From positions 62,001 to 126,000 of the forward strand of contig NZ_CALPDB010000006.1 of assembly GCF_943193155.1 (NCBI RefSeq): DNA of 64,000 nt, written 5' to 3'. The notes beneath the pieces were generated by a model, which was not told the origin of the DNA, ran no database searches, and worked only from the letters and a program-made list of their open reading frames with translations. This DNA comes from Veillonella intestinalis (lineage in GTDB: Bacteria; Bacillota; Negativicutes; Veillonellales; Veillonellaceae). The position numbers were made by a program, and so were the translations under genes. Positions within the stretch are counted from its first letter, which is position 1; each line of letters begins with the position of its first letter. Positions 8,394 through 17,488 of the stretch are shown here, piece by piece.

Positions 8394-11300
8394 TTAAAAC
8401 TCATAACGCCATTGACCACCAATATACGAGTGATCATTGCTGTTCATCCAACCATTAATACTAAAGTTATTATTAATATCGTATTGAACACCATAGGACG
8501 TCAAATCATTATTAATCCCTTTACTTATAGTTACCATTAAATTAGGCAATAAATACTTACCAATTTCAATATTATAGTAACCATTTGTATCATCATTTAC
8601 CGGTTCATTCGGATCTAACGAACCAGTTGTGATATTAATATGATCAAGGCCAAAAGTATCTTTTAAAGCACCTTCTACATAGCCCATTAAAGCTGAACGC
8701 ACCCCAGCCGCTAATAACGCATTGGCATCATCAGAGGATACGCTACTATCATTGCCAGAGCTATAACCAAAAGTAAGTAAAGATACGATTTGACGATGCT
8801 CTAAATGAGGATCTGAGGTTAATTTTAAATCCATTTGCTCTACAGAGCCATTCACTTCCATATATACACGATATGAACGAACTCGCGATTCTGCCTTTAC
8901 ATGTAACCATGGTAAGAATGAGCCTTGCATAAAGTCAGCTTTACCTTCCGTAATCTTAAAGGTATTGTTCAAATACTTCAAAGTACCTTCTTTTACATGG
9001 AAGGAGCCTTCTACATGAGGGAACTCTGTAGTGCCACCAATATGAGCACCACCACCAAGAACAAAGTCATAAAGACCACTACTATATAAACGAACTTTTT
9101 TGCCCACATTAATCGTAAAATCTAAACCGATTGGGTCGCCCCCTTCAGTAGTTGTAAAGGATAAAGGAACCGTAATTCTATCTTTTTCTAAATCAAGATG
9201 TCCGACTACCGTTGGCAAGCCGTCTTTGAGCATAATCCCCACTTCACCATTTAATGGCCCTGAAAAATATTCATGTTCTACTTCTAAATTATTCAACTGC
9301 ACAACACCAGCATAATTGGTTAAGCTAGTCCCTTGCCAACTTACTTCACCAGATAAACCTGCATTCCCTTTACCCATAGTAGCGCCGCCAATTAATTCAG
9401 CTTTCTGATTTTTGAAAATTAACTGCGCAGACACGTCCGCTAAATCTTTTTTCACTCCATCAAAATGAATTAACCCATTTTCCACACTAATGGTACCGTT
9501 AACCAATGGTTGATCATAATTACCAGTAATATGGAGGGCCCCTTTTAGTGGCCCTTCGCCTTTTGTAATAGTCGGGAACATAAGTGGCAATACAGCTAAA
9601 TCAGCTTCATTCACATCTAAGGTCACATCCATAGCCGATGTATCCCCTGGCGGTAAATAACCTGATGTATAGAACGCAGCTAATGGCACAGTACCACGAA
9701 GTTTCGCTTTATACTCACCTCGTTGACCTACTAATTGTTGTAAGTGAATGACTTTATCTTCCATAGTCGCCATAGCATATACACGATCAAGGCCTACCCC
9801 ATTATAACTAGCACCTGTTATTTCCGAAGATAATTCCACATGAGGATTTAAGGTCTTACCAGTTATATTAGCAATAAAATGGATATTGCCAGACGCAGGA
9901 ATCGGTTCTTTCATCAACGGCATAAGCGCTTCAATAGCCACATTATTAGCCGCAATTTGAATATCACTATCTCCATCTAAATCGGCCGTCCCTACGGCAG
10001 CTAACATACCGCTACCAATAGGCAACTGACCTTTTCTAATTGTTACTTTTTTATCTTGTAGAGTTACTTCTAAATTAGCCGTGCCCCAAGGATTGCCACC
10101 TACTACAATATCATCAATAGTCCCTGTAAGTGTTATATCTGGATTCTTTAGCGTACCACCTACATCAACACGACCATTAATGAAACCACTTGTATCTGGT
10201 GCATTAATATTAGCAACCCGCAAGAAATTAGCTAGCTCACCATTTGTCATAGTCGCATAGCCAAATAGACGATGATTATCATCTAAGGACATCCCTCCAT
10301 CAATGAGGAATTTGCCTTGTTCTCCTTCTTCAAAGGAAACTTTATCTAAATGAACTACCGTAGGATCTGCATAAATGCCACCAGCAACATTGCGTAAGGT
10401 CATACCATTAATACCGATTTCACTAGAACCTAAGGTACCTTGTACCACAGGCTTATCAAGCGTACCAGTAACAGTTCCTTCTACCGTAATATAGCCTTCC
10501 ACATCTGCATAATCTTTAAGCCAAGGTCGTAAATAAATTGTATCGCCTAAAAAGTTAAAATTAAGCTGCCCATCTTTATAGCGACCATGGCCTCGAATAG
10601 TCGCCCCATACGCTTGTGCTATTAAATCACGAATACCAAATGAGTTATCACCATAACGGAACGCAAATCGGACATCACTAAATAGCTTTCCTTGCACTGA
10701 CCCATCCCAAGCATGGACAAAGCCACGAGCTTGTGGATTAGCCAATGTCCCCTTAATTTCAGTACGCACATTAAGCCAACCCGTAACTGGCAATTCTGGT
10801 ACAATGCTTTGCGCTACATTTTCAATACGCACAGAGTATGCACTAGCCTCTAAATCTAAAGCCTGAGAAGCCCCTAAATCAGCTGTCCCAACTAGATTAT
10901 AATAGCCATGACCATCTTGCACAAAACCATTCGTAATAGTAACTAACTTATTTTGCATGGACAAATCAGCATATGCATTATCAAAACGAACACCTGCTAC
11001 ACGACCGCCTTCAGAGGCAAATTTAGCCGTTACCGTAGGGTTATTAAAAGCACCTTCTATCGTACCCGTAAGCGTGCCGGTCCCTTCCATAGGCTGTTGT
11101 GCATAATCACTAAACATACTTAAAGGAACATCTTTAGCATTAAAATTAAGTACTATATTCTCTGTAGTCGCTGTGCCATAAGCGGTAAAGCTACCTTCGC
11201 CAATGGTACCATTTAAGTAATTAATGCGATATTGTCCATCAGCACCATCAATCTGACCAGATAATGTATCAGTTACAATAGACTCATAGCCAATGCCATT

Positions 11301-12704
11301 CCCTTCAAACGTAGCAGCCACCGTTGGTGCCGCAGACTCTATATTTCCCTTCACATAGGCTTTACCACGAACAGCACCATGTAATGGCTCACCAATAGCT
11401 TGACCCACAAGCCCTAATGGAATATCTGTCCCTTCCAGCGACACTTCATAGTCTTGCGATTTTAGATTAAATTGCCCACGTCCACTTGCCTCGCCACCAT
11501 TTAAGGCTAATTGTATGTCAGATATATCTAATACATCTTTGCTATAAGCTAACGTAGCAATACCTTTTTGTAAATTATAGCCTGCATAGGCAATATTATT
11601 AGCTTCCAAATTAGCATTTACAATAGGATCTGTGAAGGTACCATATACATGGGACACTGCACTCACAGAACCTGTAATGCCTTTGTCTAATAAAGTTTCA
11701 ACTTGAATTTCTTGTCCCCGTAAGGTCAAATTAAGCGTTGGCGAATCCGAATCAGCCACGTCTACATTACCATGAGCAAAAAATTGTTGCCCATTAATAG
11801 CTACCCGACCATCCGTAACAGTAATCATCGTGCCATTAAAATTAACATGGCCTGCCCCTTGGCGGAGTTCATATGGCATTGGCCCTAAATCAGGATTGCT
11901 ATAATCAACGGCCATATTCTTAATGTCAACGCCGCCTTCATAAGTTAAAGCACCCGCTTCACGTTTTATTGTCAATGCTACATTTTCAACAGTCCCCGCC
12001 AAAACTTGCGCACTCACATCAGCTGGAATTAAATCATTCAAGTAATCTAATGTTAAGGATGGCGCTTTAACAAATAAAGAAAAATCTGCTGACTCATCAT
12101 TACTATACGACGCCTTTACCGTAACAGGCTGCGCATCTACATTAGCAGACAAAGCTCCATCAATAATCGGATAGTCCCCTAATTTAACAGCCCCATTGAT
12201 GGCCGCGACCTCCGTCTTACGACCATTGAGCCAAGCTAGTTTAGCAAGCCCATTATTTAGAATAATATTGCCCCGAAATTCCATAGGCTTATCGCTGTCA
12301 CTTTGTTTTACCAAGGACGTAATATTCCAAGTATTGTTAGTCGTTTCTACGGCATATACAGTGGGATCCGTTAATGTAACTGAATGAATCAGTCGCAGCG
12401 CTGACGATTGTGTAAATGGTAATTTAGCGGCTTCTAATATGTCTAATGATACTTCTGTATTAGGCACATCGGCAACTAACGCACCATGCTGATCCTTGAT
12501 CTGCAAATCATCAATATGAACTGTCCCATCCCAGCCAATTTTAAAGCTTTTATACGAAGCAGTACCATTAATTGCTGTATTTAATTGTTCTTGTACGATA
12601 GGTCCTACTATTTGCTCGCCGACTGGCCGCATTAATTGTGCGCCACCAAATACTACAGCAAGCGCAACAGCTGCTGCCAGCCATCTTCGCTGTCCCTTTT
12701 TCAT
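8394..12704 (-). CDS. tamB: TamB-type AsmA-like lipid-transport bridge protein
   Basis: A 1436-residue protein with an N-terminal membrane anchor (about 8-24) and then more than 1300 residues of repeated beta-strand units of the kind that form the hydrophobic groove of TamB and other bridge-like lipid carriers. The C-terminal DUF490 region is clear (GAHIGGTTEFPHVEGSFHVK, then LNNTFKITEGKADF, ending with the aromatic YEF). In E. coli TamB works with TamA and is implicated in moving phospholipid to the outer membrane. No separate tamA is next to it; BamA, encoded in the adjacent unit, is a candidate partner. In Veillonella parvula tamB mutations were reported to suppress mla defects, which fits their proximity here. 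Confidence 0.9.
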   Translation of the reverse strand: MKKGQRRWLAAAVALAVVFGGAQLMRPVGEQIVGPIVQEQLNTAINGTASYKSFKIGWDGTVHIDDLQIKDQHGALVADVPNTEVSLDILEAAKLPFTQSSALRLIHSVTLTDPTVYAVETTNNTWNITSLVKQSDSDKPMEFRGNIILNNGLAKLAWLNGRKTEVAAINGAVKLGDYPIIDGALSANVDAQPVTVKASYSNDESADFSLFVKAPSLTLDYLNDLIPADVSAQVLAGTVENVALTIKREAGALTYEGGVDIKNMAVDYSNPDLGPMPYELRQGAGHVNFNGTMITVTDGRVAINGQQFFAHGNVDVADSDSPTLNLTLRGQEIQVETLLDKGITGSVSAVSHVYGTFTDPIVNANLEANNIAYAGYNLQKGIATLAYSKDVLDISDIQLALNGGEASGRGQFNLKSQDYEVSLEGTDIPLGLVGQAIGEPLHGAVRGKAYVKGNIESAAPTVAATFEGNGIGYESIVTDTLSGQIDGADGQYRINYLNGTIGEGSFTAYGTATTENIVLNFNAKDVPLSMFSDYAQQPMEGTGTLTGTIEGAFNNPTVTAKFASEGGRVAGVRFDNAYADLSMQNKLVTITNGFVQDGHGYYNLVGTADLGASQALDLEASAYSVRIENVAQSIVPELPVTGWLNVRTEIKGTLANPQARGFVHAWDGSVQGKLFSDVRFAFRYGDNSFGIRDLIAQAYGATIRGHGRYKDGQLNFNFLGDTIYLRPWLKDYADVEGYITVEGTVTGTLDKPVVQGTLGSSEIGINGMTLRNVAGGIYADPTVVHLDKVSFEEGEQGKFLIDGGMSLDDNHRLFGYATMTNGELANFLRVANINAPDTSGFINGRVDVGGTLKNPDITLTGTIDDIVVGGNPWGTANLEVTLQDKKVTIRKGQLPIGSGMLAAVGTADLDGDSDIQIAANNVAIEALMPLMKEPIPASGNIHFIANITGKTLNPHVELSSEITGASYNGVGLDRVYAMATMEDKVIHLQQLVGQRGEYKAKLRGTVPLAAFYTSGYLPPGDTSAMDVTLDVNEADLAVLPLMFPTITKGEGPLKGALHITGNYDQPLVNGTISVENGLIHFDGVKKDLADVSAQLIFKNQKAELIGGATMGKGNAGLSGEVSWQGTSLTNYAGVVQLNNLEVEHEYFSGPLNGEVGIMLKDGLPTVVGHLDLEKDRITVPLSFTTTEGGDPIGLDFTINVGKKVRLYSSGLYDFVLGGGAHIGGTTEFPHVEGSFHVKEGTLKYLNNTFKITEGKADFMQGSFLPWLHVKAESRVRSYRVYMEVNGSVEQMDLKLTSDPHLEHRQIVSLLTFGYSSGNDSSVSSDDANALLAAGVRSALMGYVEGALKDTFGLDHINITTGSLDPNEPVNDDTNGYYNIEIGKYLLPNLMVTISKGINNDLTSYGVQYDINNNFSINGWMNSNDHSYIGGQWRYEF

Positions 12705-12724
12705 TTAAAACTCCTCGCACATAG

Positions 12725-12754
12725 CTAATACAATCTAAATATAGTAAACGTCAA
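12725..12754 (-). promoter_or_regulatory. Possible tamB promoter
   Basis: Minus-strand TTGACG (12749-12754), 18 bases, then TATTAG (12725-12730) precede the tamB start. A perfect TATAAT at 12788-12793 without a good -35 is an alternative in the same 115-base gap. Confidence 0.35.
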
Positions 12755-12819
12755 TAACGCTTTATTGGTTATGGTTATATCACTATTATTATACAGCAAT
12801 CCCCACACTAAAATACACT

Positions 12820-14307
12820 TTATTTGCTAGCGTCAGCTACTAAAGCAGATAACATTTGACTTGCCTTAGCTTCATTAACTAACATTTCCGCACCACCAAT
12901 TGGTGTTTCTAAAGGAACGCCCATAGCTGTTTCTAAAGAAGCTACCGCAATATTGTAATTAAATAAAGCATCTACATAATTATTACGAGCTGTTTCTAAC
13001 TCTGTTTCTGCATCTAGTACATCAAGGTTAGTACCTACGCCAGCACGATAACGCAAGGATGCAATACGGAAGTTTTCTTGCCCTTGTTCTACCGCCACTT
13101 TAGTGCTTTGAATGGTCTGTTCTGCAGACTTCATATTTAAGTAGGCCTTACGAACTGCAAGATTAATGCTATCCATAGTTTGATAATTAGCTTCTTTTGC
13201 TTTTTCTAAATTTGCTTCTTGCACTTTAATGGTTTCTTTAGTAGCGCCACCGTCCCATAGACTCCAGGATACAGCTGCCCCAATTGTCCAGTTGTCATTA
13301 TCGGTACCACCCCAGTCACTGCCAGACCAAGCCTGCTTTGCAGTAGCACTTAAGGTTGGTAAATAACCTGATTTAGCCGACTTAATAGCTTCTTCTGCTG
13401 CTTTTACAGCCATCGTACTCTGAACAAGTTCTGCACGATGAAGCATTGCATAAGCCTGAGCTTCATCAAGACCTACATTATAAGGTTTATACCCAAGGGT
13501 ACTATCCGCTGTTTCAACACTAGTATTTACAGGTAAACCGATGGAATTATTAAGTGTTGCTTCTGCTAAATCAGCAGCATTTTTAGCTTCTACTAAAGAA
13601 GTCTGCGCATTAGCCAAGGAAGTCTGCGATGCTAATACATCGGACTTCGCAACAATCCCTACATTATATTGTTGATTAACATTCGTTAAATGCCCATCAT
13701 AATCTTTTACAGCTTGCTGTGCAATATCTACCTTATTGCGAGCCTGAATGAGCGTAAAATAGTTAGTAGCCGCCGTTAATTTAGCCGTTTGGCGCTCAGC
13801 TTCTAAGGCTGCATTATAACCTTCACGAGAATATCGTGCTGATTCAATAGCTGCTTCTGTCTTGCCACCAGTATAAATAGGTACAGCTAAGGTAAATGTA
13901 TTACTAGCAGATTCACCTACTACGGTAGCACCAGTTACTTGACTGGTACTACTACCACGACCACCACTATAGCCATAACTAATTGTAGGGTTTTTAGCTG
14001 CTGCCGTTGCACTTACTTGTGCTTTAGCTGCTTCATAAGCCCAACCAGCTTGACGTACATCACGATTATTATTTAAAGCTAATGCTACTGTATGAGGCAA
14101 TGTTAACGATACTTTATCGCCAATAACTTCATCGGTAGCTATTTTATTCGCTACTGTTTGTTGTGTTGTAACTAAGGCCGCTTGCTGATATTTTTTAAGT
14201 TTACTATCTGTTACTGTACTATCACCTGTTGTAGTATCTGCTGCCCATACGCTAGTAGCTGTTAACGCTAACATAACAGCCAAAGAGAGTGCTTTTTTAT
14301 TTACCAT
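12820..14307 (-). CDS. TolC-family outer-membrane efflux protein
   Basis: A 495-residue TolC/OEP protein: signal peptide ending near SVWAAD, then two homologous outer-membrane efflux repeats (about 70-270 and 285-480) rich in long amphipathic helices with the usual Asn/Gln/Ala pattern (LALNNNRDVRQAGWAYEAAK and LRYRAGVGTNLDVLDAETEL). TolC trimers form a channel across the outer membrane and periplasm for type I secretion or efflux pumps. No pump genes are adjacent. I place the start at ATG 14307; the longer reading from TTG 14322 runs through the GGAGG ribosome-binding site and is unlikely. It follows mlaD by 18 bases, so it belongs to the mla transcript. Confidence 0.9.
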   Translation of the reverse strand: MVNKKALSLAVMLALTATSVWAADTTTGDSTVTDSKLKKYQQAALVTTQQTVANKIATDEVIGDKVSLTLPHTVALALNNNRDVRQAGWAYEAAKAQVSATAAAKNPTISYGYSGGRGSSTSQVTGATVVGESASNTFTLAVPIYTGGKTEAAIESARYSREGYNAALEAERQTAKLTAATNYFTLIQARNKVDIAQQAVKDYDGHLTNVNQQYNVGIVAKSDVLASQTSLANAQTSLVEAKNAADLAEATLNNSIGLPVNTSVETADSTLGYKPYNVGLDEAQAYAMLHRAELVQSTMAVKAAEEAIKSAKSGYLPTLSATAKQAWSGSDWGGTDNDNWTIGAAVSWSLWDGGATKETIKVQEANLEKAKEANYQTMDSINLAVRKAYLNMKSAEQTIQSTKVAVEQGQENFRIASLRYRAGVGTNLDVLDAETELETARNNYVDALFNYNIAVASLETAMGVPLETPIGGAEMLVNEAKASQMLSALVADASK

Positions 14308-14325
14308 CCTTATTACCTCCAAGTA

Positions 14326-15633
14326 TTAAAAGACATGTCGAATGCCATAGAAATTACCACCGTTTTCAGCACTAAAAGGTCGAATAAATTGCGCCACCGC
14401 ATAGGTGTCTTCAAATAAACGAATCTCACTGCGAATACGGTAACGTGTATCGTTTAAATCCATAACAGCTGCTGAGATAACAAAGGGGCCATTTAAACCA
14501 TAATCTAAACCGATGCCCACATCACCATCAAAGAGTCCGCCACGGAATAATAAATCATCAGCTACAAACTTACCATAAGTAAGTTCTAAATGACTATCGT
14601 CACCAATATTAGTCGCCCCTAAAGTAAACATACTCTTGCCAAACTGCAAACGAAAATCTGCATTTGGATTATATTTATTTAAAGTAGTGTTATATAACAG
14701 CTCCATATTGGCGCTAGCCTTAAAAGGGTACTTTTTTCCAGAATCATCACGGCTATCTACATCTCCACCAGTTAGACGATTTAACTTCGTTGTCAATTGA
14801 GCTGTATTATGCAACGTTTCTTTAATATCCTTACTACTTTGTGGATCTGTTACGACCCCTTCCATAGAGGCAGCCATATTATTTAAACTAGTGGTAGTCG
14901 TTTTTAAATTACTTAAAATTGCTCGCATATCACTAGCCGCTTGACCATCACCATTTAATTCCGTTAACGAGGTATCTAATTGTTGCGTTACATCAGTCAT
15001 ATTACGAGTAATATTCGCCATATTAGCAGTAATTTCATTTAAATTACCTTCATTAGCTGCTACCATCTGATTCATTCGAGCTGTAAGTTCAGCTGTATTA
15101 TTAGCGATGGATTCTGTAGTCCGCAAAGCATTACGCAAAGACGTCTGAGTTTGCACATCACCAATAATATTATTAATGGAACCTACCGTTTTATTGATTT
15201 CTTCCATCAATACCGTAGCTTGTTTCATGGTCTTATCAATGTCACTTTGACCATCACCACGAATCTTATCACCGTCTTTTAAATACGATTTTGAATGACC
15301 TGGTGTAATCTGGATGAACTTATCACCTAAAATTCCATCATTAGCTAAAATAAATTCAGAATCTACCGGAATCTCCGTATCCTCTTTAATTTCCATCGTC
15401 AAAGTAACCCCTTTGGCGGTTACTTCCATATCCGTTACACGCCCTACAGCGACACCAGAATACTTAATCTGATTGCCTGTCTTTAAGCCTGTTACAGACT
15501 GAAATTCCCCAATAATCTGCATTTGCGGCGGTTGAAATAATTCTAATCGACCTAGGAATATGACACAAGCCGCAAATAAGCAAAGGCCAATTACGGTAAA
15601 CAAGCCTACCTTAGCCTCCGTGCTCCACTTCAT
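14326..15633 (-). CDS. mlaD: MlaD, MCE protein with predicted outer-membrane barrel
   Basis: The 435-residue protein has an N-terminal transmembrane helix (about 8-27), one MCE domain (about 38-125, GLKTGNQIKYSGVAVGRVTD), a long helical region rich in Asn and Thr (about 130-290) and a C-terminal third (about 300-435) of alternating amphipathic strands ending in phenylalanine (NFYGIRHVF), as outer-membrane barrels do. E. coli MlaD is less than half as long and lacks the last two parts. An elongated MlaD of exactly this plan was described in Veillonella parvula as a bridge spanning both membranes. MlaA and MlaC genes are absent here. The gene abuts mlaF and shares its operon. Confidence 0.9.
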   Translation of the reverse strand: MKWSTEAKVGLFTVIGLCLFAACVIFLGRLELFQPPQMQIIGEFQSVTGLKTGNQIKYSGVAVGRVTDMEVTAKGVTLTMEIKEDTEIPVDSEFILANDGILGDKFIQITPGHSKSYLKDGDKIRGDGQSDIDKTMKQATVLMEEINKTVGSINNIIGDVQTQTSLRNALRTTESIANNTAELTARMNQMVAANEGNLNEITANMANITRNMTDVTQQLDTSLTELNGDGQAASDMRAILSNLKTTTTSLNNMAASMEGVVTDPQSSKDIKETLHNTAQLTTKLNRLTGGDVDSRDDSGKKYPFKASANMELLYNTTLNKYNPNADFRLQFGKSMFTLGATNIGDDSHLELTYGKFVADDLLFRGGLFDGDVGIGLDYGLNGPFVISAAVMDLNDTRYRIRSEIRLFEDTYAVAQFIRPFSAENGGNFYGIRHVF

Positions 15634-16389
15634 TTATTCGATCCCCCTATCTGCGGTTTCAAGCATATCACCGCCATGTATAAACTGTTGTACCAACGGA
15701 TTCTTAGATTTTTTAAACTCCGCTGGACTCGAAACTTCAATAAATTTACCATTATCCAATAAAGCGATGCGATCCGCCACATAAAAAGCCGATTGCATAT
15801 CATGCGTAACTACAATAGAGGTACAGTGAAAATGTTTTTGCATACCTCGAATCAATTGGCTAATGGTCCCTGACGTAATAGGGTCAAGCCCTGACGTAGG
15901 TTCATCATATAAGATAATACTTGGGTTTAAGGCAATGGCCCTAGCCAAGCTAATTCGCTTTTTCATACCACCAGATAATTCGCTGGGCATATAATCGCCT
16001 GTATCTGGCAAACCAACTAAATCTAACTTTTCTTGCACAATATCTTTAATATCAGCATTTTTCATTTCTGTATGTTGCCGCAAACCAAAGGCTACATTTT
16101 CTGAGACAGTCATAGAGTCAAATAAGGCAGAATATTGAAATACCATGCCCATTTTTTCACGTACCTTATTGAACTCATCTTCAGCTAAACCAACTACATT
16201 CGTTCCATCTACAAGAATTCGGCCACTATTTGGTTGTTGTAAACCAATAACGAGACGTAAAATTGTACTTTTACCGGCCCCACTACCACCCAGAACAACC
16301 AAGGTTTCACCATCTTCTATTTTTAAATTCACATGATCAAGAATGACTCGGTCTTCATAGGCCACTACCACATCTTGCAGTTCAATCAT
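15634..16389 (-). CDS. mlaF: MlaF, ABC ATPase of the Mla phospholipid transporter
   Basis: A 251-residue ATP-binding subunit with Walker A GGSGAGKST (about 34-42), the signature LSGGMKKRISLARAIAL, Walker B IILYDEPTSGLDP and the switch histidine in VVTHDM. The SGGMKKR form of the signature and the length are typical of MlaF rather than other ABC ATPases. It would drive phospholipid movement through the MlaE permease and MlaD at the inner membrane. It lies between mlaE (26 bases) and mlaD (adjacent). No mlaB STAS-domain gene is present. Confidence 0.95.
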   Translation of the reverse strand: MIELQDVVVAYEDRVILDHVNLKIEDGETLVVLGGSGAGKSTILRLVIGLQQPNSGRILVDGTNVVGLAEDEFNKVREKMGMVFQYSALFDSMTVSENVAFGLRQHTEMKNADIKDIVQEKLDLVGLPDTGDYMPSELSGGMKKRISLARAIALNPSIILYDEPTSGLDPITSGTISQLIRGMQKHFHCTSIVVTHDMQSAFYVADRIALLDNGKFIEVSSPAEFKKSKNPLVQQFIHGGDMLETADRGIE

Positions 16390-16415
16390 GAATCTATCCT
16401 CAACTTCTATTTAAT

Positions 16416-17177
16416 TTAATATAACAACAACGATAAAAAGTAATTGAGTACAAATACCAAAATAATACTTGTCACTACCGAACTAGTTGTCGAATTACCA
16501 ACCGCAGCGGCTCCCATCTTAGTATACATACCTTTGTAGGACCCCACTAAGGCTATAACGGCCCCAAATACACTGGCCTTAATTAAACCATAGGTTAAAT
16601 CACTAGTTACGGCAAATAATTGAATGGAATCTGTATAGGTCATACCCGCCATGCCTTTGAACACAGTAGCCACTACATAACCGCCACCAATGCCAATAAG
16701 CACGCCATAAAAGGCCAAAATAGGCACCATAATCATACAAGCAATTACACGGGGTACCACTAAATAACCAATAGGATTAACAGCCATCACTTTAAGCGCA
16801 TCAATCTGTTCGGTTACTTTCATAGTCCCTAATTCAGCAGTAATAGCAGCCCCTACACGCCCGGCTAGCACGACGCCTACTAAAACAGGCCCCAGTTCAC
16901 GCCCCATAGCAATGGCCATAATGCCACCAACAGTACCTTGAGCGCCATAGCGAATCAAAATATCTGTAATTTGCAAGGTCATAACAGCCCCAGCAAATAA
17001 TAATGTCAAACTAATAATAGGTAGCGAATCGACACCCAAATGAGCCATTTGATATATAACATGCCGCCAGTTAGCCTGTCGTAATTGTTTTATTGTTTGT
17101 CCAATTAAAATAACTGCTTCGCCACAACGCGTTAACCACAGCAGTACTTCTCGGCCAATCGCTTCTATCCAATGCAA
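16416..17177 (-). CDS. mlaE: MlaE, permease of the Mla phospholipid transporter
   Basis: A 253-residue integral membrane protein with about five to six hydrophobic segments and the conserved MlaE stretch AELGTMKVTEQIDALKVMAV (about 122-141). It forms the dimeric membrane core with MlaF and MlaD. Translation starts at TTG 17177, eight bases after GAGGAGG; no ATG is better placed. First gene of the mlaEFD-tolC unit, with a promoter at 17264-17293. Confidence 0.94.
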   Translation of the reverse strand: MHWIEAIGREVLLWLTRCGEAVILIGQTIKQLRQANWRHVIYQMAHLGVDSLPIISLTLLFAGAVMTLQITDILIRYGAQGTVGGIMAIAMGRELGPVLVGVVLAGRVGAAITAELGTMKVTEQIDALKVMAVNPIGYLVVPRVIACMIMVPILAFYGVLIGIGGGYVVATVFKGMAGMTYTDSIQLFAVTSDLTYGLIKASVFGAVIALVGSYKGMYTKMGAAAVGNSTTSSVVTSIILVFVLNYFLSLLLY

Positions 17178-17263
17178 GGATATTCCTCCTCTTACAACTA
17201 AGCCTATTCAGCTTTCAATTTCCATGTTAGCAAAAATTTTACTGAACATGATTACTACCCCTC

Positions 17264-17293
17264 ATTTTAGCACAAAACTAGACGCATTGTCAT
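17264..17293 (-). promoter_or_regulatory. Promoter of the mlaEFD operon
   Basis: Minus-strand ATGACA (17288-17293), 18 bases, then TAAAAT (17264-17269) preceded by TGC, giving an extended -10. It is about 90 bases upstream of mlaE. Confidence 0.55.
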
Positions 17294-17418
17294 CAGTACC
17301 AACGAGGAAACTGCCTATTTTTTTCGATTATTTTTAAAAATTTTCACTTCTTTTACAATTTGGGTCATGTATCATTCATACTCCCCTTATTCTTGTTTAA
17401 GAATATGCCAAAATAAAG

Positions 17419-17464
17419 AAAAAGCTATATGACCAATCAAGTCAGATTAGTCATATAGCTTTTT
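17419..17464 (-). terminator. Terminator after the S55 peptidase gene
   Basis: A perfect inverted repeat AAAAGCTATATGAC / GTCATATAGCTTTT (17420-17433 and 17450-17463) around a 16-base loop, with a T-rich minus-strand tail (TTTTTCTTTATTTT). The flanking A and T runs could let it work in both directions. Confidence 0.85.
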
Positions 17465-17488
17465 GTATGCGGAGGCCAAATCTTTAGC

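Larger units (their letters stand above)
17178..17488. other. Intergenic region between the S55 peptidase gene and mlaE
   Basis: This 311-base gap holds the terminator at 17419-17464 and the promoter at 17264-17293, listed separately. The rest is AT-rich, and I see no small gene or RNA in it. Confidence 0.6.
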
